Positions 47,632 through 55,589 of a stretch of 64,000 nt of DNA are shown one piece after another. The notes beneath the pieces were generated by a model. The model had not been told where the DNA came from. It was given only the letters and a program-made list of their open reading frames with translations, and did not search any database. Within the stretch, counting starts at the first letter, position 1; every line of letters starts with the position of its first letter. The DNA comes from Marinobacterium sediminicola (GTDB lineage: Bacteria > Pseudomonadota > Gammaproteobacteria > Pseudomonadales > Balneatricaceae): NCBI RefSeq assembly GCF_022343685.1, contig NZ_CP092123.1, positions 620,001 through 684,000 on the forward strand, read 5' to 3'. Made by a program: the position numbers and the translations under genes.

Positions 47632-48183
47632 ATGAAGAAATATACGGCCTGCCTTCTGGTACTGATGACGGTGTTGCCAAGTCTGGCCCAGGCGGATGAG
47701 CGTGCCGTGTTTTTGAAGAAGGTTTATCTCTCATTCTGCATGAAGCACTTTGACGATTATGGTGCCCTGCGCCATGAGCTGATTGCTCAGCAGTTGCCCA
47801 AATTGCCGCCACAGCAGGCTCAGCATTTCCTGCCGGAAGGTGGCGGCGATGCCTGGCCGATCCCTTATCAGGGGCAGTTTGGCCAGTATGTTCTGGCCTT
47901 GCCGGAGGGAAACCGGCTCTGTTCGGTTCTGGCACGGCGAAGTGATGCGACCGTCACCCGTCAGTGGTTTGCCGACTTGGCTTCGCAGGCCCCGACACCG
48001 CTCCACTCCAGTAAACTCAGTGAAAAACAGATACAGACCCCACTCAACGGCGAGGCACTGACTGAGTCCTGGCAATGGGCGACCGAGCATGCACCGCGCC
48101 GCCTGTTACTCACCCTGACCACCTCTCGTGAGTCCGGGGCTGCGATTCAGGCAATGGTGTCACTTACCCTGAGTGAGCGCTGA
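47632..48183 (+). CDS. secreted hypothetical protein, tandem paralogue B
   Basis: 183 residues with a signal peptide ending SLAQA. The mature part shares the layout of the preceding protein: Cys in [64 protein letters not shown] and [12 protein letters not shown]. Two Cys in corresponding positions (one early, one in the NxCSVLAR block) may form a disulfide. Function unknown. The gene ends inside the start region of arfB, with the two overlapping or nearly so, so all three genes are probably co-transcribed. Confidence 0.82.
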   Translation: MKKYTACLLVLMTVLPSLAQADERAVFLKKVYLSFCMKHFDDYGALRHELIAQQLPKLPPQQAQHFLPEGGGDAWPIPYQGQFGQYVLALPEGNRLCSVLARRSDATVTRQWFADLASQAPTPLHSSKLSEKQIQTPLNGEALTESWQWATEHAPRRLLLTLTTSRESGAAIQAMVSLTLSER

Positions 48184-48190
48184 TCAGGGC

Positions 48191-48604
48191 ATGCTGAGGA
48201 TTTCAAACGCGGTATCGCTGGCCGATGATGAGATTGAACTGAGTGCCATTCGTGCTCAGGGAGCCGGTGGGCAGAACGTCAACAAGGTGTCTTCGGCGAT
48301 TCATTTGCGTTTCGATATCTGTGCTTCTTCTCTGCCGGAGTTTTACAAGGAACGATTGCTTGCGCTCAATGACAGCCGTATCACCCGAGAGGGTGTGATC
48401 GTGATCAAGGCGCAGCAGTACCGCACTCAGGAACAGAACCGTGAGGATGCACTGAATCGTTTGGCCGAACTGATTCGCAGTGCGGTAAAGGTAGAAAAAA
48501 AACGCCGTGCCACGAAACCGACTCGCAGTTCTCAGCGCAAGCGGCTGGATAAGAAAAAGCAGCGTGGCAGCATCAAGTCGATGCGGGGCAAGGTGCAGCC
48601 CTGA
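48191..48604 (+). CDS. arfB: alternative ribosome-rescue factor ArfB (YaeJ)
   Basis: The ATG at 48191 ([28 protein letters not shown]) is the start expected from E. coli YaeJ; a GTG at 48173 would add six codons overlapping the previous gene. 137 residues. The GGQ motif in [21 protein letters not shown] is the peptidyl-tRNA hydrolase centre. The Arg/Lys-rich C-terminal tail ([23 protein letters not shown]...[10 protein letters not shown]) inserts into the empty mRNA channel in ArfB. It frees ribosomes stalled at the 3' end of broken mRNAs, backing up tmRNA. Confidence 0.95.
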   Translation: MLRISNAVSLADDEIELSAIRAQGAGGQNVNKVSSAIHLRFDICASSLPEFYKERLLALNDSRITREGVIVIKAQQYRTQEQNREDALNRLAELIRSAVKVEKKRRATKPTRSSQRKRLDKKKQRGSIKSMRGKVQP

Positions 48605-48728
48605 AATAGTTTAAATCAGCAAAACTGATCACTTTGTGCTGTTTTTTGCCGTTCATGATCAGTGCTTCCGATTGCACAATGGCAGTTATCCATGAACGAG
48701 TTGCGCAGCCCGCAACAGGAGGCTTGCC

Positions 48729-49577
48729 ATGAATGAACGTACCATCAAACGTCGTATCCCTGCCCGTGAGAGCCGCGATGGCGCCGGCGTGCGCCTGCTG
48801 CGCAGTCTGGGCCGCTCGGCGCAGCATCGTATTGATCCTTTCCTGATGCTGGATAACTTTTTTTCCGATAATCCTGAAGATTACATTGCCGGTTTTCCGG
48901 CGCATCCTCACCGTGGTTTTGAAACCGTCACCTATATGCTGGATGGGCGCATGCGCCACCGTGACCATCTGGGTAACGAAGCGGTGCTCGAAAGTGGCGG
49001 CGTGCAGTGGATGACGGCTGGCCGTGGTGTGATCCATGAGGAAATGCCGGAGCAGGAAGAGGGGCTGATGCGAGGATTCCAGCTTTGGGTGAATCTGCCC
49101 GCCGCCGAAAAGATGATGCCAGCACATTATCAGGAATTTGCGGCCGACCAGATTGCTCTGGTTGAAGACGCGCTTTCGGGAGCCCGACTCAAGCTCATCG
49201 CCGGTGAAATAGAACTCAATGGTCAGTCCTATGCCGGCCCGGTCAAAGGCATCAGCCGTGACCCCTTGATGCTGGATCTGCGCCTGCCACCCAACGCCTG
49301 CCTCTCGCTGCCACTGGCGTCTGAGCGCGCCGGTTTTATCTACCTGTTTGAAGGCAGCGGGCAATTGGGATCGGAGGTGCTCAATCTCAACGAGGCCGCC
49401 GAGCTGTCGGCCGGTGACCAACTGTCATTTAGTGCCGGTGAACAGGGAGCTGCCATGCTGATTCTCGCAGCAAGGCCGATAGGAGAACCGGTTGCTCAAT
49501 ATGGTCCTTTTGTCATGAATACGGTGGCTGAACTGGATCAGGCCATCGAAGATTATCAGCAGGGCCGCCTGGTCTGA
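48729..49577 (+). CDS. pirin family protein
   Basis: 282 residues, a bicupin. The metal site of the N-terminal cupin is intact: HPHRGFETVTYMLDG provides two His, and GGVQWMTAGRGVIHEEMP provides the third His and the Glu. RDHLGNEAVLESG and the C-terminal cupin (LFEGSGQLGSEVLNL, AELSAGDQLSF) complete the fold. Some pirins act as quercetin dioxygenases or as redox-sensing regulators; the role here is unknown. AGGAGG (end of CAACAGGAGG) gives a strong ribosome binding site. Confidence 0.94.
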   Translation: MNERTIKRRIPARESRDGAGVRLLRSLGRSAQHRIDPFLMLDNFFSDNPEDYIAGFPAHPHRGFETVTYMLDGRMRHRDHLGNEAVLESGGVQWMTAGRGVIHEEMPEQEEGLMRGFQLWVNLPAAEKMMPAHYQEFAADQIALVEDALSGARLKLIAGEIELNGQSYAGPVKGISRDPLMLDLRLPPNACLSLPLASERAGFIYLFEGSGQLGSEVLNLNEAAELSAGDQLSFSAGEQGAAMLILAARPIGEPVAQYGPFVMNTVAELDQAIEDYQQGRLV

Positions 49578-49591
49578 GAGAGACAAGGGAA

Positions 49592-50335
49592 ATGAATGAA
49601 CCGGCCGCTGTTCAGCCACAACAATCACTGCCAGCCCCGGTGGCCGCCTGGCTGGCCAAAGTGTTGCCTGAGTGGAGCAAAGTGTCCTCTGAGCTGGAGA
49701 TCCTGCAATCGGGGCGATTGCGAACGGATATGGACCAGTCGCGGTGGCTGACGTTCAGTGCACGCCAGCGGGTATGGCCCCTGCAGCATGCATTCATCTG
49801 GCAGGCGAAAGTCGGCATTTTTCCTGGGGCATGGGTGAGTGTCAGGGATGGCTTTCATCAGGGGCAAGGGCGGGGAGAGGTCCGGTTGTTCTCGTTGATA
49901 CCTCTGGCACGAGAGAGAGGCGGCAGCGAGTTGAATTCGGCTGCCTTGATGCGCTTCCTGGCCGAGAGTGTCTGGTATCCGGCAATGCTGATTTCTGATC
50001 CCTGTATTCGCTGGCAGTCATTGTCGGCGCGATCGGCACAGGTTGAAATTCATTGTGAGGGCGTCAGCGCTACGCTGATATTCTATTTCAATGAACAAGA
50101 CGAAGTGTGCCGGGTATACAGTCCCGGCCGGTATTGTCGTGAAGGACACAAGTATCGTTTGCGTCCCTGGGAGGCCCGGCTGGAGCAATACCAGCGTTTT
50201 GAGGGTGCCTTATTGCCCACCCGGGCAGAGGTGGGTTGGTACCGGCTGGGTGTGTTTCAGCCCGTGTGGCAAGGGCGGGTCGAGTCGGTTCGTTTCCGAT
50301 CAGACGCGGGTAAGACTCAGGTTGAGTGGGGGTGA
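49592..50335 (+). CDS. DUF6544-like protein of unknown function
   Basis: 247 residues, soluble, 14 bases after the pirin stop and likely in the same operon. Recognisable blocks are WLTFSARQRVWPLQHAFIWQAKVGIFPG, RGEVRLFSLIPLARERGGSELNSAALMRFLAESVWYPAML, FYFNEQDEVCRVYSPGRY and GALLPTRAEVGWYRLGVFQPVWQGRVESVRF. These match my memory of the DUF6544/DUF6920 family, which is uncharacterised. The conserved LMRFLAESVWYP and LPTRAEVGW are the best markers. There is no signal peptide. Confidence 0.8.
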   Translation: MNEPAAVQPQQSLPAPVAAWLAKVLPEWSKVSSELEILQSGRLRTDMDQSRWLTFSARQRVWPLQHAFIWQAKVGIFPGAWVSVRDGFHQGQGRGEVRLFSLIPLARERGGSELNSAALMRFLAESVWYPAMLISDPCIRWQSLSARSAQVEIHCEGVSATLIFYFNEQDEVCRVYSPGRYCREGHKYRLRPWEARLEQYQRFEGALLPTRAEVGWYRLGVFQPVWQGRVESVRFRSDAGKTQVEWG

Positions 50336-50351
50336 TAACAGCGCCGGCCCC

Positions 50352-50897
50352 TCAGCGTTTTGTGCGCTTCGGCGGTTTCAGCTGCTCAATCCAGGCCGGA
50401 TCGAGTGATGTCTGCTCTGGTGCGATTCCCAACGCCAGCAGTCTGTCCAGATGAGCCTGACTTTCTGTCTGCAGGTCACGCAGTTCGCTTTCGTTGTTTT
50501 CCAGTCGGTACATCTGCTCCAGTCCCAGATGGTAGAAGCGCATGACCTTCAAGGCCGTGTGATCATTACGCTCAACGCCGTCCTTGACCGCATGCAGGAT
50601 GTTGGTCACGCTCATCAGGCTGCGCTTGAGTTGCCAGCCGTAGCGGGCCGAGTCCATCCAGGGCTGCTGCCAGTAGTAGCCTTTGAAGACCAGGGTGGTG
50701 GCGATGACGCCGGACAGCACCCCGGCCAGATTCCAGATGAAGTTTCCGCCTTCCGGGCTGCCAAAAATACGCACACTCAGTGTGGCCAGTGTCATGGCCA
50801 GAATCGCAAAGGTCGCCATCACGATCAGGTTGCTTTTGCGGGTCTCCTGGCGGTACTGCTCAGGATTACGGGATTCAAGGGTAAATATGTCCGACAT
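50352..50897 (-). CDS. DUF3087 family membrane protein
   Basis: 181 residues. The N-terminal FTLESRNPEQYRQETRKSNLIVMATFAILAMTL includes the first membrane helix and a short basic-acidic preface typical of DUF3087; a second helix follows (NFIWNLAGVLSGVIATTLVF). The rest is a cytosolic helical region (RYGWQLKRSLMSVTNILHAVKDGVER, MRFYHLGLEQMYRLENNES) with a basic end (KPPKRTKR). The family is of unknown function. Convergent with the DUF6544 gene. Confidence 0.85.
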   Translation of the reverse strand: MSDIFTLESRNPEQYRQETRKSNLIVMATFAILAMTLATLSVRIFGSPEGGNFIWNLAGVLSGVIATTLVFKGYYWQQPWMDSARYGWQLKRSLMSVTNILHAVKDGVERNDHTALKVMRFYHLGLEQMYRLENNESELRDLQTESQAHLDRLLALGIAPEQTSLDPAWIEQLKPPKRTKR

Positions 50898-51004
50898 GTC
50901 AGGGCCTTGTCTGCGCGGGAGTGCTGAGGTTAGCAGTAATCGTCGAGGCGGGAAACGGGCTCTGCTAAGCTGTTAAAAGCTGAAAGGTTTGACAGGAGAT
51001 AGAT

Positions 51005-51490
51005 ATGTGGTCCGAATCCGATATGCAATATCTGCGCAGGGCTGTAGAGCTCGCCGAGGAAGCTGTGGAAGCCGGAGATGAGCCCTTTGGCTCTGTTCTG
51101 GTGGCCGCTGACGGTCGGATACTCGCGGAAGACCGCAACCGTATCCATGCAACCGGTGACAATACGCGTCACCCCGAGTTCGAGCTGGCTCGCTGGGCGG
51201 CCGAGCACCTGACCCCTGAAGAGCGAGCGACGGCCACGGTTTATACCTCGGGAGAGCATTGTCCCATGTGCGCGGCTGCGCATGGCTGGGTCGGACTGGG
51301 CCGCATTGTTTACGCCAGCTCTTGCCAGCAATTGGGGCGCTGGCTTGAGGAGCTGGGTGTGCCGGCTGCGCCGGTCAGTGCCTTGCCGATCCGTGATGTG
51401 GTACCCGGACTAAAGGTTGAAGGGCCGGTGCCGGAACTGATTGACCAAATTCATCAGCTGCATCGACGGCATCATGCCTCGGATCAGTAA
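51005..51490 (+). CDS. nucleoside deaminase (CDA superfamily)
   Basis: 161 residues. The zinc site is visible as HPEFELARW (His and catalytic Glu, in the HPE variant) and SGEHCPMCAAAH (the PCxxC-type cysteines, here with H-C-P-M-C). N-terminal VELAEEAVEAGDEPFGSVLVAADG is usual for cytosine/guanine/adenosine deaminases. The HPE sequence rather than HAE separates it from TadA and suggests another purine or pyrimidine substrate. AGGAG precedes the ATG. Isolated, divergent from the DUF3087 gene. Confidence 0.88.
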   Translation: MWSESDMQYLRRAVELAEEAVEAGDEPFGSVLVAADGRILAEDRNRIHATGDNTRHPEFELARWAAEHLTPEERATATVYTSGEHCPMCAAAHGWVGLGRIVYASSCQQLGRWLEELGVPAAPVSALPIRDVVPGLKVEGPVPELIDQIHQLHRRHHASDQ

Positions 51491-51557
51491 CGGGGCTTCA
51501 CGGGTAAAACGGGCCGGTGGATGTTTTGTTCAATGCATGCTGCCGGCCGCGAACGGT

Positions 51558-52172
51558 TTACTGGCCGCCTCGATACATCCCTCGATGCATCTGCCATAGC
51601 TGCTGGCGCTGTTCCTCTGTCAGCACACTCTCCATCTCCTGCTGCAGTTTCAGGCGTTGTTCAAGCATTTCCAGCTGTTCCTGCTGCATTTCCCGATGTG
51701 CATTCAGTAGCTTGTCATTGTCGGGTTTTCCATCCTGCCAAAGCTGCTGCATCTCGTTGTGGTGTTCCCACATTTCCTTCATCTGTTCCTGATACAGCTG
51801 CCAGACCTTTTTGCCGATCTCGTTCATCCTTTGCTGCTGGTTTTCATCCAACTGCAGGCCGAACGTGTTTGGGCCTCCCTGGATTCCACCCATCATTGGG
51901 CAGGGCATTATTCCCATGCTTCCCATTCCCATACCGCCCATTCCCATACCGCCCATTCCCATGCCATACCCCATCATGTGACCGCCCATGCCATAGCCCA
52001 TCATGGGGCCATAGCCGTACATCATTCCGGGGCCCATTCCCTGTGCCATGGCAGGTCCGGGCATGTTGGTTGGCGCTTGTTGCATCATATGGTTGTGCGC
52101 ACTTACAGGGATTGCCAAAGCCAACCCCAGCAGAGCCGGTAACAGCGGTCGAGTTATCTCAATTCTGAACAT
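51558..52172 (-). CDS. Gly/Met-rich periplasmic protein with Spy/CpxP-like C-terminus
   Basis: 204 residues with a signal peptide (LGLALAIPVSA) followed by HNHMMQQ. Residues about 35-100 are built of repeats of Gly and Met with Tyr and His (MMGYGM, GMGMGGMGMGGMGMG), a metal-binding-looking segment. Residues about 105-204 are a charged helical domain with LQLDENQQQRMNEI, LLNAHREMQQEQLEML and LTEEQRQQLWQM, the LTxxQ type of motif seen in Spy, CpxP and ZraP. Those are periplasmic chaperones or metal-responsive proteins. Binding of copper or another soft metal is inferred from the Met/His content. Divergent from ybiT. Confidence 0.85.
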   Translation of the reverse strand: MFRIEITRPLLPALLGLALAIPVSAHNHMMQQAPTNMPGPAMAQGMGPGMMYGYGPMMGYGMGGHMMGYGMGMGGMGMGGMGMGSMGIMPCPMMGGIQGGPNTFGLQLDENQQQRMNEIGKKVWQLYQEQMKEMWEHHNEMQQLWQDGKPDNDKLLNAHREMQQEQLEMLEQRLKLQQEMESVLTEEQRQQLWQMHRGMYRGGQ

Positions 52173-52313
52173 GTTGACCTCTCCGTATTAGATGATTCAA
52201 GCGTGGCACAGACCGAGCAGATCGCAAGGAGATCCTCGTGATTCATGGCAATTTGCTGCTCATTTTCGAGTGACGTCAGCGATGAGGTGCTCACTGTAAA
52301 CGGCGTTTGTTTG

Positions 52314-52322
52314 TGGCATAAT
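52314..52322 (+). promoter_or_regulatory. extended -10 promoter element for ybiT
   Basis: TGGCATAAT is an extended -10 (TG-N-CATAAT), about 100 bases before the ybiT start, in the divergent gap between the Gly/Met-rich gene and ybiT. No strong -35 is needed for this class. Confidence 0.4.
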
Positions 52323-52422
52323 ACGGCATCGAAAAGCGTCATCTGCCCGCTGAACCATGTGCAGCCGGCCCCGCCTTCCTCGTTTCAGAATTTCCATTTT
52401 CCAGGCAAGTGAGACCATTCCA

Positions 52423-54009
52423 TTGCTGACCACTGCGAACATCACCATGCAGTTTGGCGCCAAGCCACTGTTTGAGAACATTTCTGTCAAATTCGGTGAC
52501 GGCAACCGTTACGGCCTTATCGGTGCCAACGGCTGCGGTAAATCCACCTTCATGAAAATTCTGGGTGGCGACCTGGAACCGTCCTCCGGCAATGTCTCCA
52601 AAGATCCGAATGAGCGGTTGGGTAAGCTGCGTCAGGATCAGTTCGCCTACGAGGAGTACTCCGTGGTCGATACGGTGATCATGGGGCATGAGGAGCTTTG
52701 GGCGATCAAGTCTGAGCGTGACGCGATCTACGCCAAGGCCGAGATGACCGAGGAAGACGGTATTCGCGCCGGCGAGCTGGAAGCCGAATTTGCCGAGATG
52801 GATGGTTATACCGCCGAGTCCCGTGCGGGGGAACTGCTGATCGGTGTCGGCATCCCGGTGGAGCAGCACTTTGGCTTGATGAGCGAAGTCGCGCCGGGCT
52901 GGAAACTGCGTGTCTTGCTGGCCCAGGCACTGTTCTCCGACCCGGATATTCTGCTGCTCGACGAGCCGACCAACAACCTGGATATCAACACCATTCGTTG
53001 GCTGGAAGGGGTGTTGAACCAGCGTCAGTGCACCATGATCATCATTTCGCACGACCGCCACTTCCTCAACAGCGTGTGCACCCACATGGCCGATATCGAC
53101 TACGGTACGCTCAGGGTGTATCCGGGGACCTACGACGATTACATGCTGGCTTCTACTCAGGCGCGTGAGCGCATGCAGGCTGACAACGCCAAGAAGAAGG
53201 CTCAGATCGCCGACCTCAAGGCGTTTGTCAGTCGCTTTTCTGCCAACGCCTCCAAGTCACGCCAGGCCACTTCACGCCTGAAGCAGATCGACAAGATTCA
53301 GCTGGAAGAGATCAAGCCTTCCAGCCGCCAGAATCCGTTCATCCGCTTCGAACAGGCGAAAAAACTTCACCGTACCGCGCTTGAGGTGGAAGGGCTGGCC
53401 AAGTCGTTCGACGAAGAATTGTTCTCCGGACTGAATTTGCAGGTGTCCGTGGGTGAGCGGGTTGCCATCATCGGTCCCAACGGCATCGGTAAATCCACCC
53501 TGCTCAAGTGTCTGGTCGGCGATCTGGAGCCGAATGCCGGGACGGTGAAATGGTCCGAGAACGCCGAGATCGGTTATTACGCCCAGGATCATGCCCACGA
53601 ATTCGAGCAGGACATGAACCTGTACGACTGGATGAGTCAGTGGGGCAAAGAGGGTGATGATGAGCAGGTGATCCGTGGCACGCTGGGCCGGATGCTGTTC
53701 TCGCAGAAAGAGATCGACAAGTCCGTTAAAGTCATCTCCGGTGGTGAGCAGGGGCGTATGCTGTTCGGCAAACTGATCCTGCAGAAGCCCAATATCATGC
53801 TGCTGGACGAGCCCACCAACCACCTGGATATGGAATCCATCGAGTCGCTCAATCTGGCACTGGAGAACTATCCCGGGACGCTGATCTTCGTCAGCCACGA
53901 CCGAGAGTTTGTATCATCACTGGCTACCCGCATCATCGAGCTGACACCGACCGGCATCGTCGACTTCCACGGCAACTACGAAGATTACCTGCGTTCGCAG
54001 GATTCCTGA
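52423..54009 (+). CDS. ybiT: ABC-F family ATPase, YbiT-like
   Basis: The TTG at 52423 ([20 protein letters not shown]) matches the start of E. coli YbiT and gives 528 residues; the frame is open 22 codons further upstream without support. Two ABC domains on one chain without membrane helices: Walker [10 protein letters not shown] and GPNGIGKST, Walker [14 protein letters not shown] and [13 protein letters not shown], and signature region ISGGEQGRM in the second half. The linker (P-site interaction motif) lies about 240-310. ABC-F proteins act on ribosomes; YbiT's exact role is unclear. Confidence 0.94.
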   Translation: MLTTANITMQFGAKPLFENISVKFGDGNRYGLIGANGCGKSTFMKILGGDLEPSSGNVSKDPNERLGKLRQDQFAYEEYSVVDTVIMGHEELWAIKSERDAIYAKAEMTEEDGIRAGELEAEFAEMDGYTAESRAGELLIGVGIPVEQHFGLMSEVAPGWKLRVLLAQALFSDPDILLLDEPTNNLDINTIRWLEGVLNQRQCTMIIISHDRHFLNSVCTHMADIDYGTLRVYPGTYDDYMLASTQARERMQADNAKKKAQIADLKAFVSRFSANASKSRQATSRLKQIDKIQLEEIKPSSRQNPFIRFEQAKKLHRTALEVEGLAKSFDEELFSGLNLQVSVGERVAIIGPNGIGKSTLLKCLVGDLEPNAGTVKWSENAEIGYYAQDHAHEFEQDMNLYDWMSQWGKEGDDEQVIRGTLGRMLFSQKEIDKSVKVISGGEQGRMLFGKLILQKPNIMLLDEPTNHLDMESIESLNLALENYPGTLIFVSHDREFVSSLATRIIELTPTGIVDFHGNYEDYLRSQDS

Positions 54010-54026
54010 TCGTTCCTTGATGTGAC

Positions 54027-54060
54027 GCAGCCAGCCTGTTCAGAAATACCGGCTGGCTGC
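54027..54060 (+). other. ten-bp hairpin downstream of ybiT
   Basis: GCAGCCAGCC and GGCTGGCTGC pair perfectly around a 14-base loop, 18 bases after the ybiT stop. No T-tract follows, so it is a possible RNA-end stabiliser or Rho-related site, not a classical terminator. Confidence 0.45.
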
Positions 54061-54164
54061 ATATCCTGCCTCCGCTCAAGCACACAAAACCGCTGTGTGT
54101 TGAAGCTGTTTGGGCGGCCCTGAGCTTCATGCGATAATAGCCGTTTTCAGCCGAGTCTGCCGTC

Positions 54165-55463
54165 GTGACCACTTTTGCCGATCTTCATCTCTGTCCGGAA
54201 CTTGTCCATACGCTGGAGGAGCTGGGCTACAAGCAGCCTACGCCGATTCAGGCTCAGGCGATTCCGCGCATACTGGCTGGCAAGGATCTGATCGCCGAGG
54301 CGCAGACCGGCACCGGCAAGACGGCAGCCTTTGCCTTGCCGATGATTCAGCAGTTGAGCCGGGAACCGGTCACGGATGAGTATCATGAGATCCGCGGGCT
54401 GGTGCTCGTGCCGACCCGCGAGCTGGCGGTTCAGGTGGGGGACAATGCGCTGGAGTACGGCCGACTGCTGGGTATGAGAGTGATCTCCATTTTTGGTGGT
54501 GTACGCTTCGACAACCAGATCCGCAAGATGAAACGTGGCGCTGATATTCTGGTGGCGACCCCGGGGCGTCTGCTGGACATGCTCAATCAGAAGAAACTCT
54601 CGCTGGCACACCTGCAGCTGCTGGTGCTGGACGAAGCAGACCGCATGCTGGACCTGGGGTTTATTCACGATATCCGCAAGCTGATGAGCCATATGCCGGA
54701 ACAGCGTCAGACGCTGCTTTTTTCCGCCACGCTGAATAGCTCGGTAGAGGCTCTTGCCGAATCGCTGTTGCGACAGCCGGAACGGGTGCAGGTTGCCCGT
54801 CGCAATGCCGCCAGCCAGCAGGTCAAACAGAGTGCCTATGCGGTGACCAATGCCGACAAGACCGACGTGCTCAGTTACCTGATCAGAGAGGGAAACTGGC
54901 AACAGACACTGGTATTCACCCGTACCAAGCGCCGGGCTGATCTGGTGGCGGCTCAGCTGCAGGAGGAAGGCATCAGTACGTTGGCGATCCATGGCGACCG
55001 CCACCAGCGTGAGCGGCTGGCGGCGTTGCAGGCATTCAAGGAGGGAGAGGTGCAGGTGCTGGTGGCAACGGATGTGGCGGCCCGTGGTCTGGATATCGAA
55101 GCATTGCCGCAGGTGGTGAATTACGATCTGCCCAATCAGCCCGAGGCCTATGTTCACCGCATCGGGCGAACCGGCCGAGCCGGTCAGCGCGGCTGGGCCG
55201 TTTCTTTGGTGGCACCGGAAGAGCGGCGTTTTCTGCAGGCGATCTCGGCGTTGCTCAACAAACCCTTGCAGGTGCAGCCCGTGCCTCGCTTTGAAAATGG
55301 GCGCCTGATCGAGAGTGCCCCACTGGCTGAGAAAAAAACGAGCAGACCCGGTGCTTCAAAGCCTCGGTCAGCCCAGAAATCCAGAACTGCCAGCAAGGAA
55401 ACCAACAGCCCTGAGCGTAAGCCTGCACGTTCGGCAGGTCGTCGTTCTCTGTTTTCCCGTTAA
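54165..55463 (+). CDS. rhlE: DEAD-box RNA helicase, RhlE-like
   Basis: 432 residues from a GTG at 54165. Motifs: Q motif GYKQPTPIQ, I AQTGTGKT, Ia PTRELAVQ, II DEAD, III SAT, V ATDVAARGLD, VI HRIGRTGR. FADLHLCPELVHTLEELGY opens as in RhlE. A basic, Ser/Lys-rich tail follows the helicase core (about 380-432), shorter than in the other helicase in the window. RhlE modulates ribosome assembly and RNA decay. The gene sits between ybiT and a large sensor gene with no overlap to either. Confidence 0.92.
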   Translation: MTTFADLHLCPELVHTLEELGYKQPTPIQAQAIPRILAGKDLIAEAQTGTGKTAAFALPMIQQLSREPVTDEYHEIRGLVLVPTRELAVQVGDNALEYGRLLGMRVISIFGGVRFDNQIRKMKRGADILVATPGRLLDMLNQKKLSLAHLQLLVLDEADRMLDLGFIHDIRKLMSHMPEQRQTLLFSATLNSSVEALAESLLRQPERVQVARRNAASQQVKQSAYAVTNADKTDVLSYLIREGNWQQTLVFTRTKRRADLVAAQLQEEGISTLAIHGDRHQRERLAALQAFKEGEVQVLVATDVAARGLDIEALPQVVNYDLPNQPEAYVHRIGRTGRAGQRGWAVSLVAPEERRFLQAISALLNKPLQVQPVPRFENGRLIESAPLAEKKTSRPGASKPRSAQKSRTASKETNSPERKPARSAGRRSLFSR

Positions 55464-55589
55464 AGCGGGCTATGGCCTTGTCCGAACAGATACTCAGCAT
55501 TGCGAACAAAGGGAAGCTTCATAGTAGTTGAATTGAGTGCTGCAGAGCTGCAAAAATGAAAAGATAGAACCTTTTTCAAGGCCCTTATA

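Noticed and set aside
48573-49421. 282-codon minus-strand frame opposite pirin
   Set aside because: Fully antisense to the well-supported pirin gene and without recognisable motifs.
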